64,000 bases of DNA from an uncultured Lachnospiraceae bacterium. GTDB lineage: Bacteria > Bacillota > Clostridia > Lachnospirales > Lachnospiraceae. Each line of letters begins with the position of its first letter. The first letter of the stretch is position 1. Below, piece by piece: positions 54,813 to 63,196 of the stretch. The notes beneath the pieces were generated by a model that saw only the letters and a list, made by a program, of their open reading frames with translations, did no database searches and had not been told where the DNA came from. The stretch lies in NCBI GenBank assembly GCA_902778165.1, contig CACYWQ010000004.1, positions 1-64,000 on the forward strand. Reading direction: 5' to 3'. The translations under genes were made by a program, and so were the position numbers.

Positions 54813-55625
54813 ATGAAATCGTATTTTAAGTATTTTAAAATCCCGTTTATAATAGCAATAGTTATCACGGTAATTGCCATACCGTTATATCTTAAGAAAA
54901 AGGCCGACTTTATGGCTTCTGAGAGGAACAATTCCTCTTGGGATAATACTGTAACGGTAATAGATGCAGCCGATAAGATGACAGATGAAGAAGAACAGGT
55001 CCTTGGTGAACAGATACGTGTGATAGAGGACAAATGTCAGTCGGATATTGTCTTTGTTATTCTGAACGATCCGGCGAACGGATACCTTGATTCTGTGAGA
55101 AGGCTTGCGGACTCATTCTCTGAAGATAATCATATGGGATATGATTATCCGGGCGGATCGGCAATTGTCTTTGTAGATAACTGGAGCCGAGGAGGAGACG
55201 GTGGCATACATTCATGGATGTCTACGACCGGAAATATAAGGGATAGGATTGACAATGATGATGCGACAGAGGTGCTCAATGTATTGGATGAGCTGAGTGA
55301 TGATGACGATCCTTACTATGTTTATTCCAAACTTGCAGCTTCGATAGAGAAAAGAGGCTCTCTTCTCAGAGCACCTTATTCAGTTGGTGCGGTACTTATT
55401 GTATCTCTTATTATTTCGGTAATATACATTATTCTGAATTGGCACAGTAAACTTGGTGATGTTACAGTTACTTCCGGTACATATTTAGAAGGAAAAACTG
55501 CTAAATTCAGAGTCAAGACGGATACATTTAATCACAAGACCGTTACTTCTCATAAGATTGAGAGAAGTTCCGGCGGCGGAGGCGGCGGAGGCGGAAGCCA
55601 TGGCGGAGGCGGTCATTCAAGATAA
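54813..55625 (+). CDS. TPM-domain membrane protein
   Basis: A 270-residue protein with an N-terminal signal-anchor (about 10-28), an extracytoplasmic TPM domain (about 45-185; IDAADKMTDEEEQVLGEQI, then GSAIVFVDNWS), a second membrane helix (about 188-208) and a glycine-rich tail with runs of Gly, Ser and His. This layout is common in the TPM (formerly DUF477) family, members of which were reported as phosphatases or as photosystem II assembly factors in plants. ATG 54813 has GAGGATAG upstream; the TTG starts before it are less likely. The function here is unknown. Confidence 0.82.
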   Translation: MKSYFKYFKIPFIIAIVITVIAIPLYLKKKADFMASERNNSSWDNTVTVIDAADKMTDEEEQVLGEQIRVIEDKCQSDIVFVILNDPANGYLDSVRRLADSFSEDNHMGYDYPGGSAIVFVDNWSRGGDGGIHSWMSTTGNIRDRIDNDDATEVLNVLDELSDDDDPYYVYSKLAASIEKRGSLLRAPYSVGAVLIVSLIISVIYIILNWHSKLGDVTVTSGTYLEGKTAKFRVKTDTFNHKTVTSHKIERSSGGGGGGGGSHGGGGHSR

Positions 55626-55655
55626 GCAAGAAATTATTAAGGTAGGATTTAATTA

Positions 55656-57461
55656 ATGGACCAAAACCATATCAGAAATTTCTGTATAGTGGCGCATATA
55701 GATCACGGTAAGAGTACCTTGGCAGACAGAATTATCGAGAAAACCGGCCTTCTGACCGAACGTGAGATGCAGGAGCAGGTGCTTGATAACATGGATATTG
55801 AGCGTGAGAGAGGCATTACAATCAAAGCGCAGACTGTACGTACCGTATATAAGGCCAAGGACGGACAGGAATATGTATTTAACCTTATAGATACTCCGGG
55901 ACATGTGGATTTCAACTATGAAGTCAGCAGATCTTTGGCTGCATGTGACGGAGCAATTCTCGTTGTTGATGCAGCTCAGGGCATAGAAGCTCAGACTCTT
56001 GCCAATGTGTATCTTGCGCTTGATCATGATTTGGAAGTATTTCCTGTAATCAATAAGATTGATCTTCCAAGCGCAGAACCCCAGAGAGTAATAGAAGAGA
56101 TTGAGGATGTAATAGGTATTGAAGCAGAAGATGCTCCGTTAATATCGGCCAAGAACGGAATTGGAATAGAAGATGTGTTAGAGCGTATTGTAGAACGTGT
56201 ACCTGCCCCGAAGGGTGATGCATCTGCACCTCTTAAGGCGCTTATCTTTGATTCTTTATACGATTCATACAGGGGCGTGATTATATTCTGCAGAATTATG
56301 GATGGCAAGGTATCCAAGGGTACCCGAATCAGAATGATGGCTACCGGTGCGGTTGCCGAGGTTGTGGAAGTCGGAGTGTTCGGAGCCGGACAGTTTATTC
56401 CCGATGAAGAATTGTCGGCCGGTATGGTTGGATATATCACTGCATCCATTAAGAATGTAAGAGATACGGCAGTTGGTGATACGGTTACGGATGATGATAA
56501 TCCCTGCTTAGAAGCTCTTCCCGGATATAAGAAGGTTCAGTCAATGGTGTACTGCGGAATGTACCCTGCGGATGGAGCTAAGTATCCGGATTTAAGGGAT
56601 GCACTTGAGAAACTGCAGCTTAATGATGCATCGCTTAACTATGAGCCCGAAACGTCGGTGGCTTTGGGATTCGGATTCAGATGTGGATTCTTAGGTCTGC
56701 TTCATCTTGAGATTGTCCAGGAAAGACTGGAGAGAGAGTATAATCTCGATCTTGTTACGACAGCCCCGGGTGTTATATATCATGTATGGAAGACAAATGG
56801 TGAGATGATAGAACTTACCAATCCGACCAATATGCCGGATCCGTCTGAGATAGATTATATGGAAGAACCCATAGTATCTGCTGAGATTATGCTTACTTCT
56901 GAGTATTTGGGTGCAATAATGGGCTTATGTCAGGAAAGACGAGGAAGACAGACAGGAATGGAATATATAGAAGCTAACAGAGTGCTTCTTAAGTACGATC
57001 TTCCTCTGAATGAGATAATATATGACTTCTTCGACGCGCTTAAGAGTAGATCAAGAGGATATGCTTCATTTGACTATGAACTTAAGGGATATGAGAAGAG
57101 TTCTCTTGTTAAGCTCGATATTCTGATTAACAGAGAGGAAGTTGATGCTCTGTCGTTTATTGTTCATGCAGACAGCGCCTATGAAAGAGGCCGTAAAATG
57201 TGTGAGAAACTTAAGGATGAGATTCCCAGACATCTATTCGAGATTCCGATTCAGGCAGCTGTGGGCGGAAAGATTATAGCAAGAGAGACAGTTAAGGCTA
57301 TGCGTAAAGATGTCCTGGCCAAGTGTTACGGTGGTGATATAACGCGTAAGAAGAAACTGTTGGAGAAACAGAAGGAAGGTAAGAAGCGTATGCGACAGAT
57401 AGGAAACGTTGAGATACCGCAGAAAGCCTTTATGTCTGTGCTTAAGCTGGATTCGGAATAA
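55656..57461 (+). CDS. lepA: Elongation factor 4 (LepA)
   Basis: A 601-residue ribosome-associated GTPase that acts on stalled or back-translocated ribosomes. The G domain has AHIDHGKST (P-loop), [16 protein letters not shown] and SAKNG. Domains II, III and V follow EF-G, and the LepA-specific C-terminal domain is present ([16 protein letters not shown]). The length is standard. It starts 30 bases after the TPM gene; hemW follows after 7 bases, a lepA-hemW order common in Firmicutes. Confidence 0.97.
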   Translation: MDQNHIRNFCIVAHIDHGKSTLADRIIEKTGLLTEREMQEQVLDNMDIERERGITIKAQTVRTVYKAKDGQEYVFNLIDTPGHVDFNYEVSRSLAACDGAILVVDAAQGIEAQTLANVYLALDHDLEVFPVINKIDLPSAEPQRVIEEIEDVIGIEAEDAPLISAKNGIGIEDVLERIVERVPAPKGDASAPLKALIFDSLYDSYRGVIIFCRIMDGKVSKGTRIRMMATGAVAEVVEVGVFGAGQFIPDEELSAGMVGYITASIKNVRDTAVGDTVTDDDNPCLEALPGYKKVQSMVYCGMYPADGAKYPDLRDALEKLQLNDASLNYEPETSVALGFGFRCGFLGLLHLEIVQERLEREYNLDLVTTAPGVIYHVWKTNGEMIELTNPTNMPDPSEIDYMEEPIVSAEIMLTSEYLGAIMGLCQERRGRQTGMEYIEANRVLLKYDLPLNEIIYDFFDALKSRSRGYASFDYELKGYEKSSLVKLDILINREEVDALSFIVHADSAYERGRKMCEKLKDEIPRHLFEIPIQAAVGGKIIARETVKAMRKDVLAKCYGGDITRKKKLLEKQKEGKKRMRQIGNVEIPQKAFMSVLKLDSE

Positions 57462-57468
57462 TTAATTC

Positions 57469-58710
57469 ATGATTTCATTTTATATACATTTCCCCTTTTG
57501 CATAAAGAAATGCAATTACTGTGATTTCCTGTCTTTTTCGGCAGGAGATGACATAAGGGATAGATATGTTGATTCGTTGTGCGGTGAGATCAGGCGGTAT
57601 TCTGAGTATATAAAAGAACCTGTATTTACCGTATTCTTCGGCGGAGGGACCCCTTCGCTGCTTACTCCTAAACAAACAGAAAGAATAATGAATGCAATAA
57701 CGGATTGTTATCGCATGGATAAGTGCAACGAGATAAGCCTAGAGTGCAATCCCGGTGCTTCTTTATATGACAATCTTAAAGCATATAGAGATTTGGGAAT
57801 CAACAGATTAAGCATCGGACTTCAATCAACCGATGATAATGAACTTAAGATTCTCGGTCGAATACATAATTATGAGCAATTTGTATCAACCTACAGCGAT
57901 GCAAGAAGGGCCGGATTTGATAATATCAATATTGATATTATGAGTGCAATCCCGGGTCAGACCATAAAGAGTTACAAGGATACTTTGACTCAAATAGTCA
58001 ACGTCGACCCGGAGCACATATCTGCATATAGCCTGATTATCGAAGAAGGTACTAAATTCCACGATTTGTACGCACATGACAACAGTGTCACATCAAGCAT
58101 TTCGAACCACTCAGAACGACCAAAAAGGAATATGATTCCACCTCTTCCGAATGAGGATGAGGAGCGTGAGATGTATTATATAACACATGATATCCTAGAC
58201 AAAGCAGGATTCTCTCGATACGAGATATCCAACTATGCCAAGGAAGGATATGAATGCAGGCACAATAATGTATATTGGACAGGAGGAGACTATATCGGAT
58301 TCGGTCTTAATGCTTCTTCATATTATATGGGGTACAGATATAGGAATCCCGCGGATATAGGAAGATATTCAGAACTATATACAGATTATGAGAACTCTTT
58401 CACTGCGTTTAAACCGGATATGTCTGTATATGAGTATATAGACAATCCTGAATTGCATGAGGAGATCAACAAACTATCGGTTAAAGACATGATGGAAGAG
58501 TATATGTTCCTTGGATTAAGAAGAATGAAAGGTGTAAGTACAGAAGGATTTAAGAAGAAGTTCTTAACTGAAATGAGGAATGTGTACGGTTTGATTACAG
58601 ACAAACTAATTAAGGATGGTCTTATTATTGAAGAAGAGGGTTATATAAGATTGTCCGACAGAGGAATAGATGTCAGTAATGTGGTGTTATCTAACTTTTT
58701 ACTGGACTGA
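57469..58710 (+). CDS. hemW: Radical SAM protein HemW
   Basis: A 413-residue HemN-like protein; HemW acts in heme trafficking rather than coproporphyrinogen oxidation. The radical SAM motif is FCIKKCNYCDF near residue 9 (CxxxCxxC). TVFFGGGTPSLL, NRLSIGLQS and NIDIMSAIPGQT are the usual family segments, and RYEISNYAKEGYECRHN starts the C-terminal part. The N-terminal extra cysteine of HemN is absent. The ribosome site before ATG 57469 is weak, consistent with coupling to lepA. A ~70-residue acidic and Ser/Asn-containing insertion near 200 is slightly unusual. Confidence 0.92.
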   Translation: MISFYIHFPFCIKKCNYCDFLSFSAGDDIRDRYVDSLCGEIRRYSEYIKEPVFTVFFGGGTPSLLTPKQTERIMNAITDCYRMDKCNEISLECNPGASLYDNLKAYRDLGINRLSIGLQSTDDNELKILGRIHNYEQFVSTYSDARRAGFDNINIDIMSAIPGQTIKSYKDTLTQIVNVDPEHISAYSLIIEEGTKFHDLYAHDNSVTSSISNHSERPKRNMIPPLPNEDEEREMYYITHDILDKAGFSRYEISNYAKEGYECRHNNVYWTGGDYIGFGLNASSYYMGYRYRNPADIGRYSELYTDYENSFTAFKPDMSVYEYIDNPELHEEINKLSVKDMMEEYMFLGLRRMKGVSTEGFKKKFLTEMRNVYGLITDKLIKDGLIIEEEGYIRLSDRGIDVSNVVLSNFLLD

Positions 58711-58804
58711 TATTATATATAGGTGGTATCATAGTATCGATATGGGTTACACGAAGCGGATATAGCAATACAAGGTATTAACTCCAAGAAAACCAAATTT
58801 CCTA

Positions 58805-58833
58805 TTGACTTATGGGCTTCCTTGACATACAAT
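58805..58833 (+). promoter_or_regulatory. Sigma-A promoter of rpsT
   Basis: TTGACT (58805-58810), a 17-base spacer and TACAAT (58828-58833). The leader of about 75 bases contains a GTGTGA (58843-58848) / TCACAC (58872-58877) stem. Confidence 0.78.
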
Positions 58834-58914
58834 AACATTTGCGTGTGACAAGACGTCCGTGTCCGGATTGCTCACACCTATTACTAACACTGAATCTGAT
58901 AGGAGGTGGAGAAC

Positions 58915-59178
58915 TTGGCTAATATCAAATCCGCTAAGAAGAGAATCTTAGTATCAAATGCCAATGCAGAGCGCAATAAGGCTATCAAGTCCGGCGTTAA
59001 GACTTCTGTTAAGAAGGTAATGAGCGCAATTGAATCCGGGGACAAGGAAGCTGCAGCAGCTGCTTTAGTCGAGGCCACAGCTACAATAGACAAGGCTACA
59101 TCTAAGGGAGTATATCATAAGAATACTTCATCAAGAAAGGTATCTCGTCTTAGCCAGGCTGTTAACAAGATGGCATAA
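58915..59178 (+). CDS. rpsT: Ribosomal protein S20
   Basis: An 87-residue basic protein of the 30S subunit that binds 16S rRNA early. It starts ANIKSAKKRILVSNANAERN and ends STSRKVSRLSQAVNKMA-like, typical of S20. The start is TTG 58915 with AGGAGG eight bases upstream; the in-frame GTG at 58906 overlaps that ribosome site. A TTG start is also used by E. coli rpsT, where it is part of autoregulation. It is monocistronic between promoter and terminator. Confidence 0.96.
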   Translation: MANIKSAKKRILVSNANAERNKAIKSGVKTSVKKVMSAIESGDKEAAAAALVEATATIDKATSKGVYHKNTSSRKVSRLSQAVNKMA

Positions 59179-59199
59179 TATCTAAGTATTGTAATTCTG

Positions 59200-59229
59200 A
59201 CCGCGTGACCGTCATCACGCGGTTTTTTT
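59200..59229 (+). terminator. Terminator of rpsT
   Basis: A 9-bp stem (ACCGCGTGA / TCACGCGGT) with a 6-base loop and seven T residues. Confidence 0.95.
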
Positions 59230-59268
59230 ATGCATTAAAATATAATGTGAAGGGTAGGTAGAGAAGTA

Positions 59269-60330
59269 ATGGCTAATTTTACCATTGAACAGGTTCTAAG
59301 AGTTGCGGTAGAAGCGGGGGCTTCAGATGTGCATATCACTGTTGGTGTGCCGCCTAAGATGCGTGTCAACGGAAGATTGATGGCTATGGAGTATGACAGA
59401 CTCATGCCGGATGACACTAAGGAACTGCTGTACAGCATAATGAACGATCAACAAATTCAGAAGTTTACGGAGAAGGGTGAGCATGACTTCTCATACTCGC
59501 TTCCGGAGTTGGGACGTTACCGTGTCAATGCTTTCAGACAGCGTGGTACATGTGCAATGGCACTTCGTTTGGTTAGTTCCGATGTTCCGTCTCCGGAATC
59601 ATTGGGTGTTCCGGAGTCTGTTATAGATTTGTATAACCGTAAGAGAGGACTTATTCTTGTAACCGGTCCCACCGGTTCAGGTAAGTCAACAACACTTGCG
59701 GCTATTATTGACAGAATCAATCATCAAAGAGATGCTCACGTAATCACACTTGAGGATCCCATCGAGTATTTGCACAGACATGATAAGTCAATCGTCAATC
59801 AGCGAGAAATCGGTCTTGACAGCCAGTCATATGCCAACGCTTTAAGAGCGGCTCTTCGTGAAGATCCCGATGTAATTCTGGTCGGTGAGATGCGTGACTT
59901 TGAGACAATATCCGTAGCTATTACGGCTGCCGAGACGGGCCACTTGGTGCTTTCTACATTGCATACCATCGGTGCTGCATCTACAGTAGACCGTGTAATT
60001 GATGTATTCCCGCCTCATCAGCAGCAGCAGATAAGAGTTCAGCTTGCAAACGTGCTCGAAGCAGTTATTTCACAGCAACTTATGCCGACATCAGACGGAA
60101 AGGGCCGTGTAGCTGCATTTGAGGTGCTTCACACAACTAATGCCGTTAAGAACCTTATAAGAGAAGGTAAATCTCATCAGCTTACTTCCGTTATGCAGAC
60201 CAACCGTAAGATGGGCATGATTACGATGGATGATTGCATACAGCAGATTTATTTCGCTAACAGAATCAGCAAGGAGACTGCGGTTCAGTTTGCCGTAGAT
60301 CCCGATGCTATGGAGAATAAACTCTTCTAG
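59269..60330 (+). CDS. pilT: Type IV pilus retraction ATPase PilT
   Basis: A 353-residue hexameric motor ATPase that retracts type IV pili. The N-terminal PAS-like part starts VEAGASDVHI. Walker A is GPTGSGKST near 134, Walker B DPDVILVGEMRD near 200, the His box GHLVLSTLHT follows, and the PilT-specific NLIREGK is near the C-terminus. No other pilus gene is in the window. A lone TATAAT at 59241-59246 has no matching -35 box, so the promoter is unclear. It has its own terminator. Confidence 0.95.
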   Translation: MANFTIEQVLRVAVEAGASDVHITVGVPPKMRVNGRLMAMEYDRLMPDDTKELLYSIMNDQQIQKFTEKGEHDFSYSLPELGRYRVNAFRQRGTCAMALRLVSSDVPSPESLGVPESVIDLYNRKRGLILVTGPTGSGKSTTLAAIIDRINHQRDAHVITLEDPIEYLHRHDKSIVNQREIGLDSQSYANALRAALREDPDVILVGEMRDFETISVAITAAETGHLVLSTLHTIGAASTVDRVIDVFPPHQQQQIRVQLANVLEAVISQQLMPTSDGKGRVAAFEVLHTTNAVKNLIREGKSHQLTSVMQTNRKMGMITMDDCIQQIYFANRISKETAVQFAVDPDAMENKLF

Positions 60331-60350
60331 AAATGATATATAATATATGA

Positions 60351-60382
60351 TAAGGACCGGTGTATTCCGGTCCTTATTTTTT
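60351..60382 (+). terminator. Terminator of pilT
   Basis: A 10-bp stem (TAAGGACCGG / CCGGTCCTTA) with a 6-base loop, followed by six T residues. Confidence 0.94.
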
Positions 60383-60385
60383 GTG

Positions 60386-60414
60386 TTGACACCACAACGC
60401 GTGTATGCTATTTT
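60386..60414 (+). promoter_or_regulatory. Promoter of comM-dprA
   Basis: A consensus TTGACA (60386-60391), a 17-base spacer and TATTTT (60409-60414) preceded by TGC (extended -10). It lies directly after the pilT terminator. Confidence 0.72.
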
Positions 60415-60497
60415 AACAGTACTTCGATTCATTTCGATTTTTCACTTAGGTTTTCCCAGTTATATCAAGTAAATAATTATGGAATGGAGGGACGTTT

Positions 60498-62033
60498 ATG
60501 TATTCTTCTGTCTGTTCGGGTGCCGTTAACGGAATGGCATCCTATATCGCGTCCGTTGAAGTGGACGTAAGCAGAGGATTGCCCGGATTTGATATGGTGG
60601 GCAAATTATCCAATGAAGTAAAAGAAGCAAAGGAAAGAATTAAGGTTGCACTCAAAAACTGCGGAATAGATATTCCGCCGGTTAAGATTACAGTCAATAT
60701 ATCGCCTGCGGATATAAGCAAATCCGGGGTCGGATTCGATCTTCCGATTGCTATGGGCATACTGACATCATTGGGACAAATACCCAAAGAGAATATTGAA
60801 GATATTCTGATAATCGGAGAACTCGGACTTATGGGCGATGTCAAGCCTGTAAGCGGGGTGCTTCCCATAGTGATTAAGGCCAAGGAAGAAGGAAAAAGGG
60901 GATGTATATTGCCTGTCGGGAATATAAAGGAGGCATCATATGTTAAAGGCATAGATGTTATTCCTGTCACTGATATGTGTGAGGCAGTGAGTATACTGCA
61001 GAATAGGGAACTTTTAAGAACCATGGTCTGTGAAATGTCTGATTATGTAAGTGATGATAAGTATTCGGAGGATATTCCGGATTACTCGGATGTTGTGGGT
61101 CAGGAGAGCTGTATAAGGGCAGCCACGGTCGCGGCGGCAGGATTTCATCATATGTTAATAACCGGGCCTCCGGGAGCGGGCAAGACAATGATTGCCAAGC
61201 GTATCAGATCAATCATGCAACCTCTTGATGAAGCTGAAAGTCTTGAAGTATCAACAATATACAGTATATCGGGAATGTTAAATGAGGAAAGACCGTATAT
61301 TACCGTAAGGCCGTTTATACAACCGCACCATACGGCAACGCGTGTAACCCTGGCGGGAGGGGGAATGTATCCGAGGCCGGGAGCTATGTCCCTTGCACAC
61401 AAAGGAGTATTATTCCTTGATGAGTTCCCGGAATTTAGCAGAGAGTGCATAGAGGTATTAAGAGAGCCCTTAGAGGAGAAGAAAATACAATTATCCAGGG
61501 GAAAGGCGACTTATACATACCCTGCTGATTTTATGCTTGTAGCTGCAGCCAATCCCTGCCCCTGCGGCCATTATCCAGACAGAAATCAGTGTAACTGCTC
61601 GGATGGAATGATAGCCAGATACAGGAGCAGAATATCGGGCCCCGTCAAAGACAGAATAGACATCATAGTAAGTGCATCCCGAATCGATGCCGACAGAATG
61701 ATCGGCAGTAAAAGAAATGAGAATAAAAGAAATATCAGCAGTGAGATATTAAGAGAAGATGTCAGGAGAGCACTAAATAAACAGCAAACCAGATATTCAG
61801 GAACGAATATCAGATATAACAGCGAGATACCTTCGGGGCATATTGATGAATATTGTGCGCTTATGGGTGAGGAGAAGGAGTATATGAAGGATGTATATGA
61901 TGCAATGGAATTAACCGCAAGGTCTTACCATAAGATACTTAAGGTTGCCAGGACAATAGCTGATCTTGACGATGATGATGAAATACGGATTAAGCATTTG
62001 GCTGAGGCGGTAAGTTATAGGGGAGGACTGTAA
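60498..62033 (+). CDS. comM: ComM/YifB-family AAA+ ATPase
   Basis: A 511-residue protein. ComM is a helicase that promotes branch migration during integration of transforming DNA. The N-terminal Lon-like domain (about 1-165) includes SRGLPGFDMVG and KSGVGFDLPIA. The AAA+ magnesium-chelatase-like core has GPPGAGKT near 220 and VLFLDEFPEF. A Cys cluster NPCPCGHYPD and CNCS near 355-370 is typical. The C-terminal Mg-chelatase domain ends RIKHLAEAVSYR. It overlaps dprA by one base. Confidence 0.95.
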   Translation: MYSSVCSGAVNGMASYIASVEVDVSRGLPGFDMVGKLSNEVKEAKERIKVALKNCGIDIPPVKITVNISPADISKSGVGFDLPIAMGILTSLGQIPKENIEDILIIGELGLMGDVKPVSGVLPIVIKAKEEGKRGCILPVGNIKEASYVKGIDVIPVTDMCEAVSILQNRELLRTMVCEMSDYVSDDKYSEDIPDYSDVVGQESCIRAATVAAAGFHHMLITGPPGAGKTMIAKRIRSIMQPLDEAESLEVSTIYSISGMLNEERPYITVRPFIQPHHTATRVTLAGGGMYPRPGAMSLAHKGVLFLDEFPEFSRECIEVLREPLEEKKIQLSRGKATYTYPADFMLVAAANPCPCGHYPDRNQCNCSDGMIARYRSRISGPVKDRIDIIVSASRIDADRMIGSKRNENKRNISSEILREDVRRALNKQQTRYSGTNIRYNSEIPSGHIDEYCALMGEEKEYMKDVYDAMELTARSYHKILKVARTIADLDDDDEIRIKHLAEAVSYRGGL

Positions 62034-62998
62034 TGAATTCAAAGATAACGTCACAATTAATTAAAAGAGAAATTAATTATATCACACGCGATGACGAGGA
62101 GTATCCAAGGCGCTTAAGAGATATCAATTCCGCTCCAAAACAATTATATTACATTGGAAATCTGCCGGATCAGAATATGTTAAGTGTGGCAATAGTGGGG
62201 GCGAGGAATTGCTCCGGATACGGAAGGCAAATGGCCAGGGAATTTGCCAGAGAGATTGCACAGGCAGGGATCCAGGTGATCAGCGGTATGGCTGACGGAA
62301 TCGACGGTATAGCTCAGATGTCGGCATTATCGGTGGGCGGTAAATCTTATGCAGTGTTAGGCGGAGGAGTGGATATATGCTATCCCACGGGCAATATGAG
62401 ATTATACGAACGACTTATGGATGAAGGCGGGCTTATAAGTGAATTTCCCGTAGGCAGTCCGACGCTGGGGCGTAATTTTGCGATTCGAAACAGGATAATA
62501 TCTGCACTTTCGGATGCAGTCCTTGTCATTGAGGCAAGAGAAAAAAGCGGAACGCTTATTACGGTGACTTATGCCCTTGAGCAAGGCAAAGATGTATATG
62601 CGCTCCCGGGAAGGGTGACTGATTCACTGAGCTTGGGATGCAATAAATTAATTGCGGACGGAGCAATTCCGTTAATAAGACCCTATGATTTTGTAAGAGA
62701 TTTTCTTGATAATATGGGGAATAAAGAAAGGACAGACAATTACAAAGCACCTACCACAAACCCTGGAAATGACAATATTCATGAATTCATGACATCCAAA
62801 CAAAGAGCAATAGTTTCAGTGCTTGATTATAATCCCAAAAGTGTCAGCGAAATACTTTATGACTTAAGTGATAAAACCGATATTGAGATTCCTGAATTGC
62901 TTGAGAACCTGACTCATATGACCATTCGGCATATGATTGATTGCGTCGACGGAAATAACTATTGCATCCATGCCGAAAATGACGGTGCAAGCCGTTAA
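62033..62998 (+). CDS. dprA: DNA processing protein DprA
   Basis: A 321-residue protein that binds incoming single-stranded DNA and loads RecA. The Rossmann-like core shows VAIVGARNCSGYG, QVISGMADGIDGIAQ, LGGGVDICYP, GLISEFPVGSPT, FAIRNRIISALSD and KSGTLITVTYALEQGKDVYALPG in order. A C-terminal winged-helix-like segment (about 245-310) is retained. It begins on the last base of the comM stop. topA, which often follows dprA, is not here. Confidence 0.95.
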   Translation: MNSKITSQLIKREINYITRDDEEYPRRLRDINSAPKQLYYIGNLPDQNMLSVAIVGARNCSGYGRQMAREFAREIAQAGIQVISGMADGIDGIAQMSALSVGGKSYAVLGGGVDICYPTGNMRLYERLMDEGGLISEFPVGSPTLGRNFAIRNRIISALSDAVLVIEAREKSGTLITVTYALEQGKDVYALPGRVTDSLSLGCNKLIADGAIPLIRPYDFVRDFLDNMGNKERTDNYKAPTTNPGNDNIHEFMTSKQRAIVSVLDYNPKSVSEILYDLSDKTDIEIPELLENLTHMTIRHMIDCVDGNNYCIHAENDGASR

Positions 62999-63068
62999 TA
63001 ATACTTGTTAGAATCTGGGTTATTTGGTAAAATATAAGACGTTTCGGAAAGCAGACGGAAGAGATATT

Positions 63069-63097
63069 TTGACTCATAACATAGGTAGTGGTATGAT
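63069..63097 (+). promoter_or_regulatory. Promoter of the ptb operon
   Basis: TTGACT (63069-63074), a 17-base spacer and TATGAT (63092-63097). The leader is about 90 bases. Confidence 0.72.
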
Positions 63098-63113
63098 ATA
63101 TCTCTGTGGGTTT

Positions 63114-63168
63114 GTACATATTATTTATGTACCACCATACATTTAAGCAAATTACAGGCATAAGCCTG
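63114..63168 (+). promoter_or_regulatory. Two small hairpins in the ptb leader
   Basis: GTACATA-TTATT-TATGTAC (63114-63132) and CAGGC-ATAA-GCCTG (63155-63168) lie between the promoter and the ribosome site. Neither has a T tract. They could affect message stability or be protein sites. Confidence 0.35.
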
Positions 63169-63196
63169 CAACAATACAAATAAACGGAGGATTAAA

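Noticed and set aside
59241-59246. TATAAT before pilT as a complete promoter
   Set aside because: The matching -35 position falls inside the rpsT terminator with no TTGACA-like sequence.
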